40,993 bases of DNA from Verrucomicrobiota bacterium (GTDB lineage Bacteria; Verrucomicrobiota; Verrucomicrobiia; Opitutales; UBA2995), in contig JAQBYJ010000049.1 of assembly GCA_027622555.1 (NCBI GenBank), forward strand, positions 1 to 40,993, in the 5' to 3' direction. The notes under the pieces were generated by a model. It saw nothing but the letters and a program-made list of their open reading frames with translations. It was not told the DNA's origin and searched no databases. Shown piece after piece: positions 17,467 to 26,446 of this stretch. How positions within the stretch are numbered: the first letter of the stretch is position 1; every line of letters begins with the position of its first letter. A program made the position numbers and the translations under genes.

Positions 17467-18813
17467 CTATTCAGGCTCAGCAGTGCCCTCCGTAATAAAC
17501 GGTTTGGATTCGGGAACCAATTCCCAAAACTTATGCAGCGCCTTGCTTAGGTGTTCAGCATAACGAAAGTGCGCACCCATTCCTGTTCTGAGTTCGGCTT
17601 CGTAGACAAATTTATCAGCATGAGTGCTATGCTCGAAAGGCGTCTGAGACCCCAAGAGAAGACCGTAAACATAAGCGGGTGATTTTAATTCCATCAATGT
17701 TTTCAATAACGCTTTTTGACGAATCAACAGTTCCTGATGCGGAGCAGGATCAACTTCAGGCGGTAAATAGAAACCATTTTGTATCATGGGTGTAAATCGA
17801 TGACCGGTCCGGTGACGGTTCAAATCACGTAACTCGGCGATCGCCATGTTATTCCAGGCAAATGAAACGCGCATGCGGCGAATCGAATAACCACATCGAC
17901 CGTAACGATTCGCCCGGTGCCCCAGAGCGTCTTTCATCGACTGGGTATCGGGGAGAAAGTCAGGAACCTCGTTATCAACTTTCACCCAAACTTCGTCAGC
18001 AAGATTGTCTGTCGAAAGCGTTTCCAATCCCAACTTCAAACTGTAATCAAATTCCTGGCGAGCTTGAGCCTCATAAGAATATTCCGACTTACTATGTTTC
18101 ACCAACCTTGGAGAAAATTTAGTTAACTCCTCCCGGATGGCATTAGCGCAAGCGTGGGCTTCGATTTGAGGCAGCGATTCGAGGTGCTTGATTGCTTCAG
18201 TCCACATTCTTGAACTCATAACCAGAGCCATACTCGTCTTGCAAGCAAAGGGCATAAAGTAGCGAGCTCGATCGAGAGCGTAGTTCTTGCGAATTCGTTT
18301 TATTACAAGCGGATTCGCATTTTCCGGATAACGGATTAACTCGGGATTCTCAGTCGCCAATACATCCAAGCGATCGTACTCGGCCTGATAAGCCCGGAAG
18401 CTTTCGAGCATGATTGATTTCCATTCACCAGCCAGGCCTGCTGGAACACCCACATCTTCAGGCTCCAGTAGGCTGCTCTCGTCCATGCTGATGTACCGCG
18501 TGCTGGATTCCTGCCCATCACCCATCTGAGCGATTTCAAATAATTTATAAGCCAACCACATGGACACGTCATCGATCGCCATAGCGATTCCACCAGTCAG
18601 GCCCGCAATAGAAGCGTGACCATAATCAACGAACTTCAAAATACGGTCGATCGATGCATCCGCTTCATTAAGATCAACCTTTTCAAGGATTTTTTCCAAA
18701 CCAATATTTGACCTCGAATAACGCGCCAATACGGAGGCAAGTAGCTCTGGTGTTAACTTGGGATTGTCTTTGGCGGCGTCGGGGGAGACCAGTGCGATTC
18801 CGGTTACATTCAT
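17467..18813 (-). CDS. Double-length ThyX-like (flavin-dependent thymidylate synthase family) protein
   Basis: ThyX converts dUMP to dTMP using FAD and methylene-tetrahydrofolate. This 448-residue protein holds two ThyX-like halves. In the first (about 1-235) DYGHASIAG is followed by the substrate-site block QESSTRY (101-107), but the place of the RHR triad reads IAQ (94-96); the closing helix region is ARYFMPFACKTSMALVMSSR. In the second (about 240-448) the triad is present (RHRTGHR, 333-339) but the S-x-R-Y part reads PMIQNGFY. One half thus keeps the nucleotide-binding motif and the other the flavin-binding motif. Chlamydial ThyX proteins are also about twice the usual length, so this may be the PVC form of the enzyme. 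Activity is inferred. The start at 18813 gives the natural N-terminus. Confidence 0.75.
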   Translation of the reverse strand: MNVTGIALVSPDAAKDNPKLTPELLASVLARYSRSNIGLEKILEKVDLNEADASIDRILKFVDYGHASIAGLTGGIAMAIDDVSMWLAYKLFEIAQMGDGQESSTRYISMDESSLLEPEDVGVPAGLAGEWKSIMLESFRAYQAEYDRLDVLATENPELIRYPENANPLVIKRIRKNYALDRARYFMPFACKTSMALVMSSRMWTEAIKHLESLPQIEAHACANAIREELTKFSPRLVKHSKSEYSYEAQARQEFDYSLKLGLETLSTDNLADEVWVKVDNEVPDFLPDTQSMKDALGHRANRYGRCGYSIRRMRVSFAWNNMAIAELRDLNRHRTGHRFTPMIQNGFYLPPEVDPAPHQELLIRQKALLKTLMELKSPAYVYGLLLGSQTPFEHSTHADKFVYEAELRTGMGAHFRYAEHLSKALHKFWELVPESKPFITEGTAEPE

Positions 18814-18905
18814 AGGTTTTTTTGAAGCCTAGAACTTTGCAATTCAAGGGCGAGGAAAAATCCAAAACCCGGCCCTCTTTTTGATGAAAATAAAAAATGC
18901 CAGCC

Positions 18906-20423
18906 TCAACCACCGATTAAGGAGCTGAGTGGACCTTGGTAAAATCCAAGCAACAGGGTTAGTAGTGCGAGCCCACCCAAAGTCAATTTGGCAAGATTGG
19001 AAACATCCGGCCAATCGCGAAGAGCTTCAGCTTCCTCGCCATCCAAAACGGGTAGTTTCCAAAACCGGAAGGTCGCTTCCTTAATCCAACCAAAATAATA
19101 ATAGATCGAAATTACCACACCAACAATTGCCACTCCAAGTAAACTGTACAATCCAGCTTGGAAGGCTGCGTAGAATAGGAGCAGTTTCCCAATGAATCCC
19201 GCGAGCGGAGGAATACCAGCCAGAGAACCCAGCCCGAGCACCAGTACGCCTGAAAGAAAAGGTCTTTCTTCCAACAGGTCCTGGTAGTCACTAAGCTGTT
19301 GAATGTCATCTTTTCCTTTACTTGAAAGATGAGCCATTACTCCAAATACCGCGTAGGAGGCCAACAGGTAGGTGATAAGGTAAAACACCACAGCATTTTG
19401 AGCTGCCGGAATCGTGAACATTGCGACAATTCCCATCAGCAAGTACCCCGCATGCGAAACTCCCGATAAACCGATGAGTCGCTTCACGTTTCTCTGGGTC
19501 AACGCGGCGATATTTCCAAAAAGTATGGTGGCGATAGCCATGACGCTAAGCACAGGAACCAATAACTGAGCCATCGGCTTGAACGGTCCGGTAACCAAAA
19601 CGATAAGGATGGCAAATCCTCCGGCTTTCGAAGTAACGGCCAAGGCCGCAGTTACGGGGGTGGGTGCGCCTTGATAAACATCGGGAATCCAAATCTGAAA
19701 CGGCACGGATCCAATTTTGAATGCGATACCGGCAAAAACCATAAGCACTCCGGTCTTCACAATTAGATTGTCACTATTGAGTCCAAGAAACAATTGGAGG
19801 TCAGAAAACTTCAAAGCTTCTCCAGACATTCCAGCCAATCCCGGAGTACTGGCGATGCCATAAATCAGCACAATACCCATAAGGAGTATCGCGGTGCTGA
19901 ATCCACCCATAATCAAATACTTCAAGCCCGCTTCCAAACTATTGGAGCGATCGCGATTATAACTCACCAAAACATAGAAACCGATCGTCACAGTTTCCAA
20001 CGCAACAAACAGCATGACGAAATGATTACTCTGAGCCAACAGCATGATCGCGGAGGTCACCAATAGCAGGATGGCGTAAAACTCCGTTCCAGGAAGCCCG
20101 TGCTTTCTCAGAAAAATAGATCCGAGAAATGAGGTGAGAATCGAACTGGTTAAAAAGAACAGCCGCATCACCTGGCCAAATTCCGAGTGATAGAGCATTC
20201 CGGAAAATGTTTCCTGATTGAGGATTCCCAGATTGTCACTCAACACCGTCAATCCCAAGCCTAACAATACAAGCTGACCAACAACCGCAACTTTGCCGAC
20301 CAGGTCTTTTCCTTTTTCGCCGCCGAACATATCGATCAACAAAAGAGATAAAGCCAGTACCACTAAAATAATCTCCGGGAGAATAGCACTCCACGTATTA
20401 GTATCTATATAATCTCCAGTCAT
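18906..20423 (-). CDS. nuoN: NADH-quinone oxidoreductase subunit N
   Basis: This is an antiporter-like proton-pumping subunit of the complex I membrane arm. It has about 14 hydrophobic segments. The family features include the Lys-bearing FAGIAFKIGSVPFQIWIPDVYQGAPTPV region (written here in two parts: FAGIAFKIGSVPF and QIWIPDVYQGAPTPV), RLIGLSGVSHAGYLLMG and SLAGIPPLAGFIGKLLLF. At 505 aa it is full length. It is the last gene of the nuo run, seven bases after nuoM, and is followed after 92 bases by the thyX-like gene on the same strand. Confidence 0.96.
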   Translation of the reverse strand: MTGDYIDTNTWSAILPEIILVVLALSLLLIDMFGGEKGKDLVGKVAVVGQLVLLGLGLTVLSDNLGILNQETFSGMLYHSEFGQVMRLFFLTSSILTSFLGSIFLRKHGLPGTEFYAILLLVTSAIMLLAQSNHFVMLFVALETVTIGFYVLVSYNRDRSNSLEAGLKYLIMGGFSTAILLMGIVLIYGIASTPGLAGMSGEALKFSDLQLFLGLNSDNLIVKTGVLMVFAGIAFKIGSVPFQIWIPDVYQGAPTPVTAALAVTSKAGGFAILIVLVTGPFKPMAQLLVPVLSVMAIATILFGNIAALTQRNVKRLIGLSGVSHAGYLLMGIVAMFTIPAAQNAVVFYLITYLLASYAVFGVMAHLSSKGKDDIQQLSDYQDLLEERPFLSGVLVLGLGSLAGIPPLAGFIGKLLLFYAAFQAGLYSLLGVAIVGVVISIYYYFGWIKEATFRFWKLPVLDGEEAEALRDWPDVSNLAKLTLGGLALLTLLLGFYQGPLSSLIGG

Positions 20424-20430
20424 ATTCGTG

Positions 20431-22023
20431 CTATTTGGCCGAGGGTTCGATAGATTGCGCCAATTCCAACGCAGACTTCGCAGGCTCTTCGATGGCCAGT
20501 TGTTTCAACTCCGAATTGATGGATAAAAAATTATCCTCAAGGCTGGTGTTCATGTTGTCCGTCATCATCCGCGGAAAAAGACCGATAACCACAAGTGTTA
20601 TAAGTAATAGTAAAGTAGGAATTTTTTCAGCCGTGGAAATATCCTTGATCGAATTTTCCTTAAGATGCTTTTCAAACACTTCAGAAGGTGAGCCAAAGAA
20701 GATGCGACCAATCGCGCGCAGTCCATAAACCGCTGAAATAATCACACCCAAAACGGCAATGGCAGTGATCGGTCTACTGAATTCCCAAAGCGCCGTGAAT
20801 ACGGTAAACTCCCCAAAGAAATTCAAAAGTCCGGGTCCTGGCAGACCGATACTCGCGAAAACAGCGGCTGAAAATAGTGCTGCCAAAGCCGGTGCATGTT
20901 TTACCAAACCACCCATGTCGTGCATGTCGTAGGTCTCCGTTCGTTTATACACAACATGCCCGAGTAGGAACAGCAACGCCACGGTTAATCCATGAGCAAC
21001 CATGGTAATGATTACGCCCGCAGATCCGAGAACAGACATACAGGCAATTCCCAGGAAACAATAGCCCATGTGCATAACCGAGCTGAATCCAACCATTTCC
21101 TTCAGGTCTCGTTGAGCGATAGTGATTAGGCCGATAATCAAAACACTTCCAAGTGCCAGCCAGGCAAGGACCATGCTCCAGTGATTTGCTCCCAATGGAA
21201 CGAGTGGTAATGCCACCTGGATAAATCCATACAGTCCAAATTTCTTTAAGACTCCCGCATGTAACATGGCCACAGAGGTAGGTGCCGATGCGTATCCACG
21301 GGGTGCCCAGGAATGAAAGGGGAACAAGGAAACAAGAATTCCGAATCCAAAGAGTAGCAGTCCGAAAATTATTGTCTGCGCTCCACCGTCGATGGGCGAA
21401 GCCAGCACCGCAGCTTTGAGCGAGATAATGTCAAAAGACTCAGCTCCGCTTTGAAAATAAATCGCGAGCAAGCCGAGCAAGGAAAGCATAGCTCCCAAAG
21501 TCAGATATATCGTCATCTCCATCGCAGCAGAGTGACGATCCCTTCCACCCCATACTCCGATACAAATAAAGGTAGGTATCAAAGCAAGCTCGTGGAAAAA
21601 GTAGAAAAAGAAAATATCAACCGAAGCAAAAACGCCCATCAATCCAGCCTGCATGAAAAGAATCAACATCAGGTACTGTTGCAGGCGTTCAGCTCCACTC
21701 TGCATCGCATAAATTCCAGCAGCCAGGCCAACGATTCCAGCCAGGAAAAACAAAGGAACGGAAATCCCATTTAATCCGAGTTTCAATGTAATGCCCAAGG
21801 CTTCAAGTCCGGTCGGCAAGGTCATCAGGTAATCGTAACCGGAGGCATCAGTTGGAACAAAATTCACCCAAAGAATCAAAGCACCCAGGGCAGGGAAACA
21901 AAACCCAAGCGTTGCCAGAAATTGCGTTACGCTCTTCGGCAATTTTCCAAAGCCAAGTAAAATGATAGCAATTACCAAAGGAACCAGGATGGTGCTGAGA
22001 AGAAGTATGGAATAATTGTTCAT
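20431..22023 (-). CDS. nuoM: NADH-quinone oxidoreductase subunit M
   Basis: This is the middle antiporter-like proton-pumping subunit of complex I. Recognisable blocks are FFFYFFHELALIPTFICIGVWGG (carrying the Glu essential in NuoM; seen as FHELALIPTF), FPFHSWAPRGYASAPTSVAM, LKEMVGFSSVMHMGYC and GLPGPGLLNFFGEF. It has about 14 transmembrane segments in 530 aa, the usual length. CTAGGAGAGCGC lies just before the ATG, a good ribosome binding site. It sits between nuoL and nuoN with gaps of eight and seven bases. Confidence 0.96.
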   Translation of the reverse strand: MNNYSILLLSTILVPLVIAIILLGFGKLPKSVTQFLATLGFCFPALGALILWVNFVPTDASGYDYLMTLPTGLEALGITLKLGLNGISVPLFFLAGIVGLAAGIYAMQSGAERLQQYLMLILFMQAGLMGVFASVDIFFFYFFHELALIPTFICIGVWGGRDRHSAAMEMTIYLTLGAMLSLLGLLAIYFQSGAESFDIISLKAAVLASPIDGGAQTIIFGLLLFGFGILVSLFPFHSWAPRGYASAPTSVAMLHAGVLKKFGLYGFIQVALPLVPLGANHWSMVLAWLALGSVLIIGLITIAQRDLKEMVGFSSVMHMGYCFLGIACMSVLGSAGVIITMVAHGLTVALLFLLGHVVYKRTETYDMHDMGGLVKHAPALAALFSAAVFASIGLPGPGLLNFFGEFTVFTALWEFSRPITAIAVLGVIISAVYGLRAIGRIFFGSPSEVFEKHLKENSIKDISTAEKIPTLLLLITLVVIGLFPRMMTDNMNTSLEDNFLSINSELKQLAIEEPAKSALELAQSIEPSAK

Positions 22024-22031
22024 GCGCTCTC

Positions 22032-23942
22032 CTAGAATGTTATGGTTCCAAATGCGATGGCGCCCAGCACCAACACGCCAATGGCGAACCAGTAAGCATA
22101 GCCCCCCAGATTACCTGTATGCATCGATCGTGAAATGATTCCAAACAAACCTACAATTCCTGCGGTGCCCCGAACCATGAGTCCGGAAATAAACAGTTGA
22201 TCCAGAAAACTCAGAATCAAAGAGACGCGATCCTGAACTTTTTCAACATACCAATCGTAAACGGCATCAAAGTATAATCGTTTGCCCAACGCTTTAAACA
22301 AGACCGGCGCGCCTGACTCCAGGGTATCTGTTTCTTTATTCGGACTCCAAATCAACCAGGCCAGAATGATTCCTCCGACTGAGAAAAGTGTCCCCGTTAT
22401 TATCATCAAGGTCTTAAACGATCCTTCCGCCATATGGATGGAATGAAACACTCCATCGAAACTATGACCATAAATCCCTGTGTACCCACCGATCACAGAC
22501 AGCACAGCGAGAATCACTAACGGAATGACCATGGCAGGCCCGCTTTCCTTCGCATGGGCCGCATGATCCGAGCGGGCTTTTCCGAAAAACGTAACCACGA
22601 ACAATCGCCCCATGTAGAGACCGGTAAGAGCTGCAGTTCCCAAAAGAATATAAAAAGGAACTGAACTGCCTCCATGTGCCGAGGCTGAATGCGCCAGATG
22701 TAGAATAGTATCCTTACTAAAGAATCCGGCGAGGAATGGAAATCCACCAATCGCCAATACACCTATCGTAAAAGTCGCAAAGGTAAGTTTCATTTTTCCC
22801 GATAATCCACCCATTTTATAAATATTCTGCTCATGGTGGCAGGCGTGGATGATTGATCCTGAGTTGAGAAAGAGTAAGGCCTTAAAAAATGCGTGCGTCG
22901 TCAGGTGAAACATGGCGACGGCCGCCCCAACTGCTAAACCTGCTTCGACGCCGTGTCCGGTCGACTCCGCGTATCGGCCTAATCCAAGTGCAGCCACCAT
23001 ATAGCCGAGCTGTGAGAGAGTCGAAAACGCCAGCACTTTCTTGATATCGTTCTGTCCAAAAGCGACGATGGCGGCGAAGAGGGCAGTAATGGTTCCGATC
23101 CACATCACCACATTCAAGACTTCGTCCGTCATCAGGAAATAGACGCGAGCGGTAAAATAGATACCTGCCGCTACCATCGTTGCGGCGTGGATCAGAGCAG
23201 AGATCGGTGTCGGACCTTCCATCGCATCGGGCAACCACACATGCAAAGGCATTTGTGCGGATTTGCCCAAGACGCCGCAAAAAAGTAACAGCCCCATTCC
23301 GGTTGAAAGCAGACCCGGACTCAACGCTGCTTTGGCTTCGAGCTCAACCAGGTTGAAGGTGCCGAACTGCCAGTATACAAACACAATCCCCAAGAGAAAA
23401 CCGAAGTCCCCTACCCGATTAACGATAAACGCTTTCTTGGAAGCCGCCACCGCCGCCGGCTTATCAAAATAGTGATTGATCAACACGTAAGAGCTAAATC
23501 CAACCAGCTCCCAAAAGATAAAAATCATAACCAGGTTATCAGCCAGCACGATTCCCAACATGGAAAACATGAAGATGGATAAACCAGCAAAGAAACGTGC
23601 CTTGCTCGGGTCCTCCTTCATATATCCGAGACTGAATACCTGAACCAGAAGACCGACAATGATCAGAACCAAAAGCATCAATGCCGACAAGTCGTTGAAT
23701 AACACTCCAAAGTTCAAGTCGAACGCGCGACCTTCCGAACCACCGAGTGATAACCAGGACACAGACCAGGCCGTCCGTTCCGAAGCAAAAATCAAGTAGA
23801 GTCCGAGTCCAGAGAATACGGTTGCGGAAATCACGGAAAACACAGCTGCCAGCGTGTGCTTCTTTCTCATCAAGCAGGCAATCATACCAGCTGTTACCAG
23901 AGGCAACAGGAACAAAAGTTTATAAATGAGCGCTGAGTCCAT
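22032..23942 (-). CDS. nuoL: NADH-quinone oxidoreductase subunit L
   Basis: NuoL is the distal antiporter-like subunit with the long lateral helix of complex I. The blocks FIFWELVGFSSYVLINH, LGKSAQMPLHVWLPDAMEGP, TPISALIHAATMVAAGIY and FSTLSQLGYMVAALGLG are characteristic. The C-terminal 150 residues, after the FFGKARSDHAAHAKES loop, hold the lateral helix and last membrane segments. At 636 aa it is a complete NuoL. One base separates it from nuoK upstream. Confidence 0.97.
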   Translation of the reverse strand: MDSALIYKLLFLLPLVTAGMIACLMRKKHTLAAVFSVISATVFSGLGLYLIFASERTAWSVSWLSLGGSEGRAFDLNFGVLFNDLSALMLLVLIIVGLLVQVFSLGYMKEDPSKARFFAGLSIFMFSMLGIVLADNLVMIFIFWELVGFSSYVLINHYFDKPAAVAASKKAFIVNRVGDFGFLLGIVFVYWQFGTFNLVELEAKAALSPGLLSTGMGLLLFCGVLGKSAQMPLHVWLPDAMEGPTPISALIHAATMVAAGIYFTARVYFLMTDEVLNVVMWIGTITALFAAIVAFGQNDIKKVLAFSTLSQLGYMVAALGLGRYAESTGHGVEAGLAVGAAVAMFHLTTHAFFKALLFLNSGSIIHACHHEQNIYKMGGLSGKMKLTFATFTIGVLAIGGFPFLAGFFSKDTILHLAHSASAHGGSSVPFYILLGTAALTGLYMGRLFVVTFFGKARSDHAAHAKESGPAMVIPLVILAVLSVIGGYTGIYGHSFDGVFHSIHMAEGSFKTLMIITGTLFSVGGIILAWLIWSPNKETDTLESGAPVLFKALGKRLYFDAVYDWYVEKVQDRVSLILSFLDQLFISGLMVRGTAGIVGLFGIISRSMHTGNLGGYAYWFAIGVLVLGAIAFGTITF

Positions 23943-23943
23943 A

Positions 23944-24249
23944 CTAGTTCTTTAACGCATTGAGTTCCTGAACATAAACGGTTTGTCGTTTACGGAATAG
24001 CGCTACAATAATGGCCAGTCCAACCGCCACTTCAGCCGCAGCAACTGTGATGATAAAAAAGACCAGGAGATTGCCGTCCATGGAACCGTTGTAACGTGAG
24101 AATGAAACCAAAGCCAGGTTTACGCCATTGAGCATCATTTCCAAACACATGAAGATGATAAGCGTGTTGCGCCTCACCAGAATTCCTACAAATCCGATCG
24201 TGAACAAAATACCACTCACCACTAAAAATTCATTAAGGCCGATTGTCAT
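23944..24249 (-). CDS. nuoK: NADH-quinone oxidoreductase subunit K
   Basis: This small three-helix subunit belongs to the proton path near the quinone arm. [20 protein letters not shown] carries the conserved Glu of helix 2, and [23 protein letters not shown] (the second Glu in [11 protein letters not shown]) completes the family pattern. The 101-aa length is exact for the family. Its start overlaps the stop of nuoJ by four bases, typical of translational coupling. Confidence 0.97.
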   Translation of the reverse strand: MTIGLNEFLVVSGILFTIGFVGILVRRNTLIIFMCLEMMLNGVNLALVSFSRYNGSMDGNLLVFFIITVAAAEVAVGLAIIVALFRKRQTVYVQELNALKN

Positions 24250-24767
24250 ACCGTTCCCTTTCTGGCTGCCGCGGTGCGCTTACTAATAAAGATGACACCC
24301 AACATGGCGATAAGGAGAAGAATGCCCGCCACCTGGAAAGGCAGCATGTAGGTAGTGAATAGTTCTTCACCGAACAGTCTGGTAGTGGCGCCGACGGGCT
24401 CAACTTCACCGAGAGTAGCCATGGTAAAATTGTCGCCCCGTTTGAAAAGCTTGAGCACGCCAAGTATCATAAGGAGTCCGGCTATCGCTCCGGCTGCGAT
24501 GGTTATATAATTTGGCCTTACCTTTGTCGCAGCATCCACATTCAGAAGCATGATGATAAACAGGAACAGCACGATCACCGCACCGGCGTAAACGGCCAGC
24601 TGAACCGCAGCCAGAAAATAGGCCCCCAACAAAATAAATAGAGAAGCGGTTCCCACAAAGGACACGATCAACAACATGGCTGCATTTACCGGGTTGTTAC
24701 TGAAAACAACCGAGGCAGCGCCAAGAAGCGTAATCAAAGCAAATAGGTAAAATAAGAAATCAACCAT
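24246..24767 (-). CDS. nuoJ: NADH-quinone oxidoreductase subunit J
   Basis: This five-helix membrane subunit shows the conserved segment [20 protein letters not shown] (the pi-bulge helix 3 that gates the quinone-to-proton coupling) preceded by [20 protein letters not shown]. The C-terminal segment is [19 protein letters not shown]. It is 173 aa, within the normal range. Its last four bases overlap nuoK, and nuoI lies 31 bases upstream. Confidence 0.96.
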   Translation of the reverse strand: MVDFLFYLFALITLLGAASVVFSNNPVNAAMLLIVSFVGTASLFILLGAYFLAAVQLAVYAGAVIVLFLFIIMLLNVDAATKVRPNYITIAAGAIAGLLMILGVLKLFKRGDNFTMATLGEVEPVGATTRLFGEELFTTYMLPFQVAGILLLIAMLGVIFISKRTAAARKGTV

Positions 24768-24798
24768 GCTTTATAAGTGAGTGAATAGGTAGATGGTA

Positions 24799-25338
24799 TT
24801 AATGCGGGTTACCGGTTTCCTCCGCGTCCTTTTTCTTATCCCACTTGTAATGGGTGTCAGGCAAGGTTCCGCCAAGTTCGTAAAGTTTATCTTTTTGGTA
24901 AATGAGTTCCTCACGGGTGTAGCCCGAAACGGAAAAAGTATCCTGAAGCCAAATGGCTTCCTCCGGACAAACTTCCTGGCAGAGACCGCAGTAGATGCAG
25001 CGGAGCATATTAATCTCAAATTCCTGAGGACCTTTTTCCACGTGTGCGTTTTCGCTTTCCTCATCAATTTCACCCGGAGTAATCCGGATGGCTTTGGGTG
25101 GGCAGACAAATTCGCAAAGCTGGCAGGACACGCATTTTTCGCGACCATTGGGATCTTTCACCAAGGTTGGAACACCACGGTAGTTTTCAGGAATTTCCGG
25201 CCGTTCCTCTGGATACTGCAAGGTGATGGTCGGGCGAAACATGTTCTGGAAAGTAATCTTTAACCCAGAAGCGATTTGCGGAAGGTAGGTCTTCTCCGCG
25301 AGGGTCAGTGGTTTTCTTTCTATTTTTTTAATAGCCAT
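24799..25338 (-). CDS. nuoI: NADH-quinone oxidoreductase subunit I
   Basis: NuoI carries clusters N6a and N6b, which bridge the peripheral arm to the quinone site. Two ferredoxin-type motifs are intact: Cys69, 72, 75, 79 in CVSCQLCEFVCP and Cys114, 117, 120, 124 in CIYCGLCQEVCP. An N-terminal amphipathic part (GLKITFQNMFRPTITLQYPEE) is family-typical. At 179 aa it is full length. AGGAG lies nine bases or so before the ATG, and nuoH ends 11 bases upstream. Confidence 0.97.
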   Translation of the reverse strand: MAIKKIERKPLTLAEKTYLPQIASGLKITFQNMFRPTITLQYPEERPEIPENYRGVPTLVKDPNGREKCVSCQLCEFVCPPKAIRITPGEIDEESENAHVEKGPQEFEINMLRCIYCGLCQEVCPEEAIWLQDTFSVSGYTREELIYQKDKLYELGGTLPDTHYKWDKKKDAEETGNPH

Positions 25339-25349
25339 ATCAAACTCCT

Positions 25350-26441
25350 CTATTTTGGTGAATCCATGAACGCGAAAATAAGCGCGTACAGAATCAGGTT
25401 AATTACCGCCAGAGGCAACATCATGGTCCAACCAAGTTTCATAACCTGGTCATAACGGAAGCGTGGAAGGGTCCAGCGAATCCACATAAAGAAAAATACC
25501 ATGAAGAATGTCTTACCCAGGAAGATGCCAACAGATAGCACCGCGCCCAACCATCCTTCGATAGCCATTGGGAAGCCAGGCAACCAATGCCAGCCTCCGA
25601 GAAACAGAACCGCGAAAATCCCGGAACCTACAATTATGTGAGCGTACTCGGCCGCAAAAAATAATCCAAATTTGAAGCTGCCGTACTCGGTATTGAATCC
25701 CGCCACCAGCTCGGACTCCGATTCCGGCATATCAAATGGCAGGCGATTGGTTTCTGCGAATAATGAAACAAGGAATAACAAAGCCGATGCTGGCATGAAG
25801 ATAATTCCCCAGTAGTGTTCCTGGTTTTGAACAACAGCAAACAGACTCAGCCCACTATCCACTCCAGGTGCATTTGCCCACATGAATACTGGCAGAATGG
25901 AAAGCCCCATCGACAATTCGTAGGAGATCATCTGAGCAGACGAACGAATACCACCAAGAAAAGGATATTTACTGTTTGACGCCCAACCGGCCAGAATCAT
26001 GCCGTAGACTCCAAGCGAGGAAACCGCAAAAACGAACAGAATACCAATATCCAGATCCGCCAGGACTAACGGAACAGCTATTCCATCGGTCATGATTTGC
26101 CCAATCGGCAGGACAGCCACAGTTGTAATGGCCGGGATCATTGCCGCGACTGGAGCGAGAAAAAAGTAGAACTTGTTTACATGATCCGGAACGGGATCTT
26201 CCTTAAGCAACAGTTTTAATCCATCGGCCACGGGTTGAAATAATCCAAGCCCCGTCAACAGCGGTCCGATAATCGGGATCGCCCCAATGATGGGAATCGA
26301 GGTGCGATTAGGTCCAACCCGACCCTGAATCCAGCTGGAAACTTTACGTTCACCAAGCACCGCCAGGTTGCTGATGGACAGCAATCCGACCGCCATAATG
26401 ACTGCCTTCACAATTACCCAGATGATATCGATCAGATCCAT
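25350..26441 (-). CDS. nuoH: NADH-quinone oxidoreductase subunit H
   Basis: NuoH forms much of the quinone-binding chamber in the membrane heel. Family blocks are seen: GERKVSSWIQGRVGPNRT, FQPVADGLKLLLKED, LAGWASNSKYPFLGGIRSSA, FAETNRLPFDMPESESELVA and GFNTEYGSFKFGLFFAAEY. There are about eight membrane segments and 363 residues, a complete protein. It lies between nuoG (6 bases upstream) and nuoI (11 bases downstream). Confidence 0.97.
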   Translation of the reverse strand: MDLIDIIWVIVKAVIMAVGLLSISNLAVLGERKVSSWIQGRVGPNRTSIPIIGAIPIIGPLLTGLGLFQPVADGLKLLLKEDPVPDHVNKFYFFLAPVAAMIPAITTVAVLPIGQIMTDGIAVPLVLADLDIGILFVFAVSSLGVYGMILAGWASNSKYPFLGGIRSSAQMISYELSMGLSILPVFMWANAPGVDSGLSLFAVVQNQEHYWGIIFMPASALLFLVSLFAETNRLPFDMPESESELVAGFNTEYGSFKFGLFFAAEYAHIIVGSGIFAVLFLGGWHWLPGFPMAIEGWLGAVLSVGIFLGKTFFMVFFFMWIRWTLPRFRYDQVMKLGWTMMLPLAVINLILYALIFAFMDSPK

Positions 26442-26446
26442 TGGGT

